Positions 7,511-15,362 of a stretch of DNA of 39,936 nucleotides are shown here, one piece after another. Position 1 is the first letter of the stretch; each line of letters starts with the position of its first letter. The position numbers and the translations under genes were made by a program. Origin of the DNA: CAMLOF01 sp041913045 (lineage in GTDB: Bacteria; Pseudomonadota; Gammaproteobacteria; Burkholderiales; Burkholderiaceae_C); NCBI GenBank assembly GCA_041913045.1, contig JAYSGB010000038.1, forward strand, positions 1 through 39,936, given 5' to 3'. The notes below the pieces were generated by a model. It made no database searches. It saw only the letters and a list, made by a program, of their open reading frames with translations, and had not been told where the DNA came from.

Positions 7511-7528
7511 ATGCACCAATATTGGCAT
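7511..7528 (-). promoter_or_regulatory. NtrC-like enhancer site upstream of amtB
   Basis: The sequence ATGCACCAATATTGGCAT is a near-palindrome matching the NtrC pattern TGCACC-N5-GGTGCA in its left half and centre. It lies about 40-55 bp before the predicted start, closer than classical enhancers. It supports nitrogen control together with the sigma-54 promoter. Confidence 0.5.
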
Positions 7529-7541
7529 TTTGTGCGGGAAA

Positions 7542-8012
7542 TCAGGCCAGTTCGGCCATGAGTTCGATCTCCACGCAGGCGCCCAGGGGCAGTTGGGCCA
7601 CGCCGAACGCACTGCGGGCATGTGCACCAACCTGGGAGCCGAAGACCTGGCCCAGCAGTTCGGAACAGCCATTGGTGACCAGGTGTTGTTCGGTGTAGGT
7701 GTTGGTGGAGTTGACCAGGCTGAGCACCTTGACGATGCGCTTGACGCCGTTGAGGTCGGTGCCAGCGGCAACGCAGGCAGCGTGCAGGGTGCCCATCAGG
7801 TCCACTGCCACGGCGCGTGCGGCGGCTTTGCCTTCTTCGGTGGTCATGGTCAGGCCGAGTTGGCCGACCCAGGGCTTGCCGTCTTGCTTGGCGATATGGC
7901 CGCTGAGCAGCACCAGCTTGCCGGTTTGCGCGAACGGCACATAGGCGGCGGCGGGCACGGCCACGGGCGGCAGTTCGATGTTGAGGGACTTGAGGGTGTC
8001 GTAGACGGACAT
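7542..8012 (-). CDS. RidA/YjgF-family protein
   Basis: This 156-aa cytosolic protein belongs to the RidA superfamily, whose members clear reactive enamine/imine intermediates or act in related small-molecule steps. Visible family features are LVLLSGHIAKQDGKP, the long middle helix with DLMGTLHAACVAAGTDLNGV, VKVLSLVNST and SAFGVAQLPLGACVEIE. It resembles the longer YjgF group rather than classic RidA, so deaminase activity is not assured. The start at ATG 8012 has a good ribosome site (GGAG); the frame opens further upstream to 8129 without coding character. It follows the transglutaminase gene on the same strand after a 126-nt gap, so it may have its own promoter. Confidence 0.85.
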   Translation of the reverse strand: MSVYDTLKSLNIELPPVAVPAAAYVPFAQTGKLVLLSGHIAKQDGKPWVGQLGLTMTTEEGKAAARAVAVDLMGTLHAACVAAGTDLNGVKRIVKVLSLVNSTNTYTEQHLVTNGCSELLGQVFGSQVGAHARSAFGVAQLPLGACVEIELMAELA

Positions 8013-8138
8013 GGTTTTCTCCGGAAGACTGTGGGTGTGAACCCCTTGGAGGGGCGTGGAATCAGCGTGCCATTCTAGATAGCGGGTGACGGAAGCTGGG
8101 AGGAAAGGCGCTGGTACCTGGCGCGGCATCAGCCGAAT

Positions 8139-9041
8139 TCATTCCGCAGTGATGGCGCTGAATTCGTCGGCGGGGGCGACGGTAACGGCTACCGACAGCT
8201 TGTGGCTGCCGCCTCCCTGGATGACGCCACGCAGGGGCGAGATGTCGCCGAAGTCGCGGCCGACGGTGAGGGTGACGTAGTCGTCTCCCGGACGGTTGCG
8301 CCCGCAGCGGTCGTTGGTGGGGTCGAAGTCGTACCAGTGGCTGCCTACGGGCACGGACACCCAGGCATGCGAGGCGTCGGCGCCGATGAGGCGTGGCTGG
8401 CCCGGCGGCGGCTGGGTGAGCAGGTAGCCGCTGACGTAGCGCGCGGGCAGCCCCAGGCTGCGCAGGCAGCCGATCATGATGTGGGCGAAGTCCTGGCACA
8501 CGCCCTTGCCCTGGGCCAGGGCCTGGAGCGCAGGGGTGTGGACTTCGGTGCTTGCGGTTTCGTACTGCAGTTCGCGGTGGATCTTGGCCATCAGGTCGTG
8601 GCAGGCGTCCAGGAAGGGGCGACGGGCGGCGAAGAGTGGGCGGGCGAAGTCGGCGAAGGCGTCGTCGCGTTGCGCATAGGGCGAAGGGAAGACGAATTCG
8701 CTGGCTGCGTCAAAAGGCGCCTGCGCCCGGTATTGCATGTGTTCGCGCACGGCTTCCCATGCCGGGCTGTCGTCCAGTTCGGCGGGGGGCTGGGTTTCGA
8801 CCAGGCTGTCGGCCGTGACGCTGAGCATCTCGTGCGGACTTTGCAGGGCGAAGAAGGTGCGCCAGTTGCCGAAGGCGTCGCGGCTGTCTTCGCGGTGCGC
8901 GGGCTCTGGCGTGATGGTGAGGCTGTGAGTCAGCACTGTCTGGTCGGGCAGTTCCAGTGGGCGCAAGTGAGCAAGATGCTTGGCCAGCACCACCGGGGCT
9001 TGGTAGTCGTATTGCGTGTGGTGCAGAACGCGAAGCTGCAT
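8139..9041 (-). CDS. Transglutaminase-like protein of the CP-ATP-grasp/alpha-E cluster
   Basis: This 300-aa protein has the bacterial transglutaminase N-terminal region (LRVLHHTQYDYQAPVVLAKH) followed by a transglutaminase-like core. The catalytic triad is visible: Cys182 in GKGVCQDFAH, His225 in ADASHAWVSV and Asp240 in YDFDPTND. There is no leader or membrane segment, so it should act in the cytosol. The core can work as a peptidase or as an acyl-transferase. It starts 2 nt after the stop of the CP-ATP-grasp/alpha-E gene, so the two are translationally coupled. In the published comparative analysis of these clusters (Iyer and colleagues) the transglutaminase is predicted to cut or transfer a peptide made by the ATP-grasp partner. 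Confidence 0.85.
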   Translation of the reverse strand: MQLRVLHHTQYDYQAPVVLAKHLAHLRPLELPDQTVLTHSLTITPEPAHREDSRDAFGNWRTFFALQSPHEMLSVTADSLVETQPPAELDDSPAWEAVREHMQYRAQAPFDAASEFVFPSPYAQRDDAFADFARPLFAARRPFLDACHDLMAKIHRELQYETASTEVHTPALQALAQGKGVCQDFAHIMIGCLRSLGLPARYVSGYLLTQPPPGQPRLIGADASHAWVSVPVGSHWYDFDPTNDRCGRNRPGDDYVTLTVGRDFGDISPLRGVIQGGGSHKLSVAVTVAPADEFSAITAE

Positions 9042-9043
9042 GT

Positions 9044-11626
9044 TCAGGTCGCCATCAGGCTGCGTGCCACACGGTCGGCGTGGCTGAAGTAGCGGTGGCC
9101 AATGCGGTCTGAGAGAGCGTAGGCCGAGTTTTCGCAGGCCTGTACCAGTTCAAGCAGGGCAAGGTAGCTGTTTTGCTTGCCTGCGCTGCCGCCCATGGCG
9201 CCGCTGAGGGCAATGAGGTCCCAGGCGAGCGGGTCGGGCATGCCGGTGAGCAGATCGCTGGCGGGGCTGCCGTCGGCATGCGGGAGCTTGGCCACGCGGG
9301 CGCGCAAGGTGGACAGCACCCAGGCCAGCGAGCGGGGGTTGTCGCGGTGGGTGACGAGCATGTCGAGCAGCGCCACCAGGTCGCGCCGCTGCTGGTAGTG
9401 CGCGTGGAAGGTGATGGTGGTGTCGAACAGGGCAATGACGGCTTCGAAGCCGCTGTCCTCGAACACGCAGCCGGTTTCCAAGCCCATTTCCAGCGCATTG
9501 GCCAGTGTGGCCAGACGTTCGATGTGGCGGCCGATGCTGAGCATGCGCCAGCCGTCGTCGCGCATCATGCGGTCGGTCTGTGCGCCGGTGATGGCGGACA
9601 GCAGTTCGCTGGCTTCTTCCAGGGCTTCCAGCACTTCTTGGGCGACGATGTCGCCTTCGCTGCTAAGGCCCTGGCACTGGGCGGTGAATTCGGTGTCCAG
9701 GCGGTCTATGAGGTTGCGCTGTTCCTGCGACAGCCGTTCGCGCACGTTGCTGGCGGCCTGACGCAATGAGCGGAGGTTGAAGCCCACGCTGCTGGCGCCC
9801 GAGTCGGCGGCCAGCATGGCGATGAGTGAACGCTCGAACACGCGGGGTGAGAGTTGGGCGTCGGGCACGTCTGGCAACACCAGGCCGTTGTACTTGGCGC
9901 AGGCAGACAGCCACGCGAGCAGTTCGGGCGAGCCTTGCTCTTCGCCTTGCAGGCAGCGCAGAGCGATGCGCGCCAGGCGAACGGTGTTGTCGGCCCGCTC
10001 GGTGTAGCGGCCCAGCCAGAAGAGGTTTTCTGCCGCGCGGCTGGTGATGTGGCGTTGCTGCAGCGCCATGCTGAGCGTGCTTGGCGCACTCTGCAGCAGG
10101 CTGGTGCGGTCCACCTCGCCGTGGGTGAGCACCCAGCAGTCGGCGCTGCTGCCGCCACGCTGCATGGAGGCAATCTGCTGCCCATTGGGGGCCAGGCGTA
10201 CCATGCCGCCGGGCAGCACGCGCCAGGATTGCGCGCCGTCCGCCAGGGCGAACACGCGCAGCATGGCGGGGCGTGGGGCAATGTCGCCGCCGCGCCAGGT
10301 GGGGTTTTGCGACAGCGGCAGGTAGGACTGCAGGGTGTAGTCGTCGGGCTGGCGCACGATGCGCCCTGTGAGCTGATCAATGCCCGAAGACGACAGAAGA
10401 GGGCCGATGACGGCTTCGCTGCCCAGGCGGGGGTAGGTGCTTTTGATGACACCTTGCTTGAGCATGGGCAGGGCGGACTGCAGGCTGGCGGCTTCACCGC
10501 ACCACCAGGTTGACAGAGACGGCAGGGCCAGCGGCTCGCCCAGCAGGTGTTCGCTGATGGCGGGCAGGAAGCCCAGCATGGCACTGGATTCGAGCGGGGC
10601 CGAGCCCGGTGCGTTGGCCAGCAGCAGGTTGCCCGCGCGCACCGCCTGCATCAGGCCGGGCACGCCCAGGGCCGAATCGGCGCGCAACTCCAGGGGGTCG
10701 AGCCATTCGTCGTCCATGCGCTTGATGAGCACGTCAACGGGTTCCAGGCCGTGCAGCGTCTTGAGGTAGAGGCGGCGGTCGCGCACGGTGAGGTCGCTGC
10801 CTTCGACCAGGTTGAGGCCGAGGTAGCGCGCCAGGTATGCATGCTCGAAATAGGTTTCGTTGTAGGGGCCGGGGGTCAGCAGGGCAACCCTTGCATCACG
10901 CCCTTTGGGCGACAGGTTGGCCAGCCCCTGCATGAGGGCCTTGTAGCTGGCGGCCAGGCGCTGCACACGCATGTCGGCAAAGGCCTTGGGGAACTGCCGC
11001 GCGATGGCGATGCGGTTTTCCAGCAGGTAGCCCAGGCCGGAAGGGGCCTGTGTGCGGTGCGACACGACCCACCAGCGCCCGTCGGGGCCGCGGGCCAGGT
11101 CGAAGGCGGCGATGTGCAGCCAGGTGCCTCCGGGCGGCTCTATGCCCTGCATGGCGCGAAGGTAACCGGGGTGACCCAGGGTGAGTGCGGACGGCAGCAG
11201 CGCCTGCTTGAGCAGTTCGCGCGGGCCGTACATGTCGGCCATGATGCCGTTGAGCAGGCGCGTGCGTTGCAGCACACCGGCTTCGATGTGGGCCCAGTCT
11301 TCGGGGCTCACGATCATGGGGAAGAGGTCCAGCGCCCAGGGGCGTTGCTGGCTGTGTTCGTCGGCGTAGACGTTGTAGGTGACGCCGTTGTCGCGCAACT
11401 GCTGGGCCAGGCTTTGCTGGCGGCGGTTGAGGTCGCCAAAACCGTCGAAACCCAGGTGGTCGAAGAAGGTGGCCCAGTGGGGGGCCAGACCTTCGGTGCC
11501 TACAGGTGGGGCCCGCAGTTCGTCCAGATGCCCTGGGGTGGCGGGCGCGGCGAGCGATGCCGCCAGCGCTGCGGCGCTGGTAGCGTGCATGTCGTCGTCG
11601 AACAGGGGCACGGCGGGGTCGTTCAC
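9044..11626 (-). CDS. Fused circularly permuted ATP-grasp / alpha-E domain protein
   Basis: This 860-aa protein joins two domains that are separate in the second locus of this window. Residues about 50-520 are the circularly permuted ATP-grasp (DUF404/DUF407 type), with PPGGTWLHIAAFDLARGPDG, LLTPGPYNETYFEHAYLARY, LVEGSDLTVRD and VDVLIKRMDDEWLDPL. Residues about 539-860 are the alpha-E (DUF403) domain, starting SRAAENLFWLGRYTERADN. ATP-grasp enzymes join a carboxylate to an amine, and alpha-E is a helical domain of unknown chemistry. The strand carrying the nucleotide loop reads VIKSTYPRLGSEAVIG, lacking the glycine-rich loop of the stand-alone copy. The start is GTG at 11626 with a weak ribosome site; an ATG at 11590 is an alternative. 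Confidence 0.85.
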   Translation of the reverse strand: MNDPAVPLFDDDMHATSAAALAASLAAPATPGHLDELRAPPVGTEGLAPHWATFFDHLGFDGFGDLNRRQQSLAQQLRDNGVTYNVYADEHSQQRPWALDLFPMIVSPEDWAHIEAGVLQRTRLLNGIMADMYGPRELLKQALLPSALTLGHPGYLRAMQGIEPPGGTWLHIAAFDLARGPDGRWWVVSHRTQAPSGLGYLLENRIAIARQFPKAFADMRVQRLAASYKALMQGLANLSPKGRDARVALLTPGPYNETYFEHAYLARYLGLNLVEGSDLTVRDRRLYLKTLHGLEPVDVLIKRMDDEWLDPLELRADSALGVPGLMQAVRAGNLLLANAPGSAPLESSAMLGFLPAISEHLLGEPLALPSLSTWWCGEAASLQSALPMLKQGVIKSTYPRLGSEAVIGPLLSSSGIDQLTGRIVRQPDDYTLQSYLPLSQNPTWRGGDIAPRPAMLRVFALADGAQSWRVLPGGMVRLAPNGQQIASMQRGGSSADCWVLTHGEVDRTSLLQSAPSTLSMALQQRHITSRAAENLFWLGRYTERADNTVRLARIALRCLQGEEQGSPELLAWLSACAKYNGLVLPDVPDAQLSPRVFERSLIAMLAADSGASSVGFNLRSLRQAASNVRERLSQEQRNLIDRLDTEFTAQCQGLSSEGDIVAQEVLEALEEASELLSAITGAQTDRMMRDDGWRMLSIGRHIERLATLANALEMGLETGCVFEDSGFEAVIALFDTTITFHAHYQQRRDLVALLDMLVTHRDNPRSLAWVLSTLRARVAKLPHADGSPASDLLTGMPDPLAWDLIALSGAMGGSAGKQNSYLALLELVQACENSAYALSDRIGHRYFSHADRVARSLMAT

Positions 11627-11642
11627 GGGTGGCAGTATGCCT

Positions 11643-11678
11643 CAAGCGCCCCGGCGGCGCCCTGCCGCCTGGGGCTTG
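11643..11678 (-). other. Intercistronic stem-loop in the DUF2126 / ATP-grasp operon
   Basis: CAAG, a CG bulge, CCCC, GGCGGC, a five-base loop, GCCGCC, T, GGGG and CTTG form a 14-bp stem in the 86-nt gap before the fused ATP-grasp gene. No T-run follows on the minus strand, so mRNA processing or translation control is as likely as termination. Confidence 0.5.
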
Positions 11679-11712
11679 ACGGCAGGGGCGGCACGGGCAT
11701 GGGCACCCCTGT

Positions 11713-14700
11713 TCAGCGCCGCAGGTCGAGCGTGAAGGGGAACTCCCTGCTGGGCGCCACGGGTTCAGCCGTGAGCTTGCCAGGTGTGTGCCCCATCTGG
11801 AAGAAGCGCGAGAGGCGGCGGCTTTCGGCTTCGTAGGCGTTGACGGGGAAGGTGTCGTAGTTGCGCCCGCCGGGGTGCGACACATGGTACTGGCAGCCGC
11901 CCAGGGAACGGTTCATCCAAGTGTCCACAATGTCGAAGGTGAGCGGGGCGTGCACGCCGATGGTGGGGTGCAGCGCAGAAGGCGGGTTCCATGCCTTGTA
12001 GCGCACGCCAGCCACGTGTTCGCCCGCCGTGCCCGTGCTTTGCAGCGGCAATGCGCGGCCGTTGACGGTGATTACATAGCGGCTGTCGTTGTAGCCGCTG
12101 ACGCGCACTTCCAGCCGTTCCAGGGATGAATCGACGTAGCGCACGGTGCCGCCGATGGCGCCTTCCTCGCCCATGACGTGCCAGGGTTCCAGGGCGTTGC
12201 GCAAGGTGAGTTCGATGCCGCGTGCGGCCACCTGGCCCACCAGGGGAAAGCGGAACTCGAAATGCGGTTCGAACCAGGCCATCTGGAAGGGGTAGCCGTG
12301 GTTGGCCAGGTCGGCCAGCACGTCTTCAAAGTCCATGCGCACGAAGGTGGGCAGCAGAAAGCGGTCGTGCAGCTCGGTGCCCCAGCGGGTGAGCTTGCCG
12401 TGCCAGGGCTGGTTCCAGAACCGGGCCACCAGGGCGCGCAGCAGCAGTTGCTGGGCAATGCTCATGCGGGCGTGGGGCGGCATCTCAAAAGCGCGCAGCT
12501 CCAGCAGACCCAGGCGGCCGGTGCTGCTGTCGGGCGAGTAGAGCTTGTCGATGCAGAACTCGCTGCGGTGGGTGTTGCCGGTAACGTCGATGAGGATGTT
12601 GCGCAGAGTTCGATCCACCAGCCATGGGGGCATATCGTTGCCGTGGCGTTCGCGGCTGCGCTCGATTTCGTTGAGTGCGATTTCCAGTTCGTAGAGCTGG
12701 TCGTTGCGGGCTTCGTCCACGCGGGGGGCCTGGCTGGTGGGGCCGATGAAGAGCCCGCTGAACAGGTAGCTCAACGACGGGTGGTTGTGCCAGTAGGCGA
12801 TGAGGCTGGCCAGCAGTTCGGGCTTGCGAAGGAAGGGCGAATCTGCCGGGGTGGCGCCGCCCAGCACGAAGTGGTTGCCGCCGCCGGTGCCGGTGTGGCG
12901 GCCGTCTGTCATGAACTTTTCGGCGCACAGGTGGGTGTGGTGCGCGGCGTCGTAGAGGAATTCGGTGTGCTCCACCAGTTCGCCCCAGTTGTGGGCGGGG
13001 TGGATGTTGACCTCGATGACGCCAGGGTCGGGCGTGACCTGCAGCATTTTCAGGCGCGGGTCGCGCGGCGGGGGGTAACCTTCCAGCACGACCTTGACGC
13101 CGAGTTTTTCGGCGGTGGCTTCGATGGCTGCGAGCAGGTCGAGGTAGTCTTCCAGCCGGGCCAGTGGCGGCATGAAGACGTAGAGGTGGCTGCTGGCGCC
13201 GCCGTGGCGCGTTTCGGCCTTGGGGCCGTTGGCGCGTTGCGGGTCGCGTGCTTCCACGCAAAGTGCTGTGCGCGTGAGCCATGCGGCCGATTCGCCCCGG
13301 GCGGGGTAGCGCGCGCTCATGGGCTGTGCGGGGGCTGCGCCGGGCACGCCCAGACCTGCCGGGTCGCCCTGCCAAACCGGGGTCTCGTCGCCATGCACGC
13401 CATATTCACTGCTCTGCATGGAGACGGTGCCGCCTTCGGCAAAGCCGCCGCCCACCTGGTGCGGCGCGTACTGGCGCTTGAAGGCAGCGCCTTCGGGCAG
13501 GGCGTCGCGCGTGGCGGAGGGGTCCTGTTCGATGTGGTACGGGTAGTCTGACGCGGACACCCAGGGCAGGGAGTCCAGCGGCAGGCGGTAGCCCATGGGG
13601 GAGTCGCCGGGCACCAGGTACATGCGCTCGTCGCGGAAGAACCAGGGGCCGGTGCTCCAGCGGGTGCTGGTCGCGCCCATGCCGCTGCGCAGCCCTTTCT
13701 TGCCGCCGTTGGGCACGGCGTGGGCCTGCAGGGGCAGCACGTAGCCCACCGTGGCCTCCAAGCCTTGGCTGAACACGCGACGCAGGCGCACGCGCTCCAG
13801 TTCGTCGCCCAGCTTGGCATCGAACGGGTCCACGTTGACGGGGAGCTTGCGTTCGCGCCAGAGGTAGTACCAGGTGTCCTCGAAGCCTGCGGTGATGTAC
13901 TGGGTGGACAGGCCCAGCTTGCGTGCCAGCGCCTGCGTGAAGCGCTGCGCGTCGTCTGCGGTGTAGTGGGCCTCGTCGCGCTCGTCGGCGAACAGGTTGG
14001 GGTTGTGCCACACCGTCTCGCCATCGGCACGCCAGAACAGCGACAGCGCCCAGCGCGGCAACTGTTCGCCGGGGTACCACTTGCCCTGGCCCAGGTGAAC
14101 GAAGCCGCCCGCGCCGTACTGCTGGCGCAGGCGGTGCAGCAGCTCGGTGGCGTAGTTGCGCTTGGTGGGGCCGAGGGCGTCGGTGTTCCATTCGGCGGCG
14201 TCGCGGTCGCGCGTGGCCACGAAGGTGGGCTCGCCGCCCATGGTCAGGCGAACGTCGCCTTTCACCAGGTCCTGGTCCACCTGTTCGCCCAAGGCCTGGA
14301 TGGCGGCCCACTGCTCGTCGGTGTAGGGTTTGGTCACGCGGGGCGATTCGTACACGCGCGTGACCTGCATGTGATGCTCGAACGAGACTTCGCATTCGTC
14401 CAGCGCGCCGTCGATGGGTGCGGCGCTGGAAGGCTGCGGCGTGCAGGCCAGCGGAATGTGCCCTTCACCGGCCAGCAGGCCGGAGGTCGGGTCGAGCCCG
14501 ATCCAGCCCGCGCCGGGCAGGAAGACTTCGCACCAGGCGTGCAGGTCGGTGAAGTCGGCCTCGGGGCCGCTGGGGCCGTCAACCGCCTTCACGTCAGGCG
14601 TGAGCTGGATGAGGTAGCCCGAGACGAAGCGCGCCGCCAGCCCCATGTGGCGCAGCATCTGCACCAGCAGCCAACCTGTGTCGCGGCAGGAGCCGCTGGC

Positions 14701-15225
14701 TTTCTTCAGCGTTTCCTCCGGCGTCTGCACGCCCGGCTCCATGCGGATGGTGTAGGCAATGTCCTTTTGCAGCTGCTGGTTGATGGCTACCAGGAAGTCG
14801 ATGGTGCGCTGCTCGCGCGTGTCCACGCGGTCCAGATACGCCTGCAACAGCGGGGTGGGCTTTTCCTTGACGAGGTAGGGGGCCAGCTCGGCCTGCAGGC
14901 TGGAGGCGTAGGTAAATGGGAAATTTTCGGCAGACGGTTCGAGGAAGAAGTCGAACGGGTTGTAGACCGCCATTTCCACCACCAGGTCCACGGTGACCTT
15001 GAACTCCCGCATGGGCTCGGGAAAGACGAGGCGGGCCTGGTAGTTGGCGAACGGGTCCTGCTGCCAGTTGATGAAGTGCAGGGCGGGTTCGATCTTCTGC
15101 GAATACGACAGCACCTTGGTGCGGCTGTGCGGCGCAGGGCGCAAACGCACCACCTGAGGGCCGAGCTTGACGAGCCGGTCGTACCGATAATGGGTGACGT
15201 GATTCAGAGCGACATGGATGGCCAT
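11713..15225 (-). CDS. Transglutaminase-DUF2126 large protein
   Basis: This 1170-aa cytosolic protein opens with a transglutaminase N-terminal region (ALNHVTHYRYDRLVKLGPQ) and a transglutaminase-like core. Its triad is Cys180 (SGSCRDTGW), His229 (DLHAWCEVFLPG) and Asp245 (GLDPTSG). From about residue 300 it carries the long DUF2126 region, with LTMGGEPTFVATRDRDAAEWN, EVNIHPAHNWGELVEHTEFLYDAAH, GTGGGNHFVLGGATPADSP and FCIDKLYSPDSSTGRLGLLE. The last motifs resemble the glutamine-synthetase/amidoligase fold assigned to this family in the literature. It is the first gene of the minus-strand operon, followed by the fused ATP-grasp/alpha-E and the small transglutaminase. The substrate is unknown. 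The length is normal for this family. Confidence 0.9.
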   Translation of the reverse strand: MAIHVALNHVTHYRYDRLVKLGPQVVRLRPAPHSRTKVLSYSQKIEPALHFINWQQDPFANYQARLVFPEPMREFKVTVDLVVEMAVYNPFDFFLEPSAENFPFTYASSLQAELAPYLVKEKPTPLLQAYLDRVDTREQRTIDFLVAINQQLQKDIAYTIRMEPGVQTPEETLKKASGSCRDTGWLLVQMLRHMGLAARFVSGYLIQLTPDVKAVDGPSGPEADFTDLHAWCEVFLPGAGWIGLDPTSGLLAGEGHIPLACTPQPSSAAPIDGALDECEVSFEHHMQVTRVYESPRVTKPYTDEQWAAIQALGEQVDQDLVKGDVRLTMGGEPTFVATRDRDAAEWNTDALGPTKRNYATELLHRLRQQYGAGGFVHLGQGKWYPGEQLPRWALSLFWRADGETVWHNPNLFADERDEAHYTADDAQRFTQALARKLGLSTQYITAGFEDTWYYLWRERKLPVNVDPFDAKLGDELERVRLRRVFSQGLEATVGYVLPLQAHAVPNGGKKGLRSGMGATSTRWSTGPWFFRDERMYLVPGDSPMGYRLPLDSLPWVSASDYPYHIEQDPSATRDALPEGAAFKRQYAPHQVGGGFAEGGTVSMQSSEYGVHGDETPVWQGDPAGLGVPGAAPAQPMSARYPARGESAAWLTRTALCVEARDPQRANGPKAETRHGGASSHLYVFMPPLARLEDYLDLLAAIEATAEKLGVKVVLEGYPPPRDPRLKMLQVTPDPGVIEVNIHPAHNWGELVEHTEFLYDAAHHTHLCAEKFMTDGRHTGTGGGNHFVLGGATPADSPFLRKPELLASLIAYWHNHPSLSYLFSGLFIGPTSQAPRVDEARNDQLYELEIALNEIERSRERHGNDMPPWLVDRTLRNILIDVTGNTHRSEFCIDKLYSPDSSTGRLGLLELRAFEMPPHARMSIAQQLLLRALVARFWNQPWHGKLTRWGTELHDRFLLPTFVRMDFEDVLADLANHGYPFQMAWFEPHFEFRFPLVGQVAARGIELTLRNALEPWHVMGEEGAIGGTVRYVDSSLERLEVRVSGYNDSRYVITVNGRALPLQSTGTAGEHVAGVRYKAWNPPSALHPTIGVHAPLTFDIVDTWMNRSLGGCQYHVSHPGGRNYDTFPVNAYEAESRRLSRFFQMGHTPGKLTAEPVAPSREFPFTLDLRR

Positions 15226-15284
15226 GTGGGGTCTTTCAGGGTCGGGACATCAGGGAGAAAAACGATGCTTGCGCGACCGTTCTG

Positions 15285-15326
15285 CCGGGTGGTGCTGTTC
15301 ATCCTAGCAAGGAGTGCGCCACCCGG
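15285..15326. repeat. Imperfect inverted repeat in the DUF2126/comEC divergent gap
   Basis: CCGGGTGGTGC (15285-15295) and GCGCCACCCGG (15316-15326) pair with one mismatch across a 20-base loop. It sits in the 137-nt shared promoter region, 37 bases before the comEC GTG, and could be an operator or an mRNA leader hairpin. Confidence 0.4.
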
Positions 15327-15362
15327 TGTGACAAGGTGGTGTGAAACGGTGGAGCCGGGCCG

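Noticed and set aside
7524..7560. A second sigma-54-like box (TGGCCTG...CCGCA) upstream of amtB
   Set aside because: The GG-to-GC spacing is one base too long for sigma-54; the site at 7483-7498 fits better.
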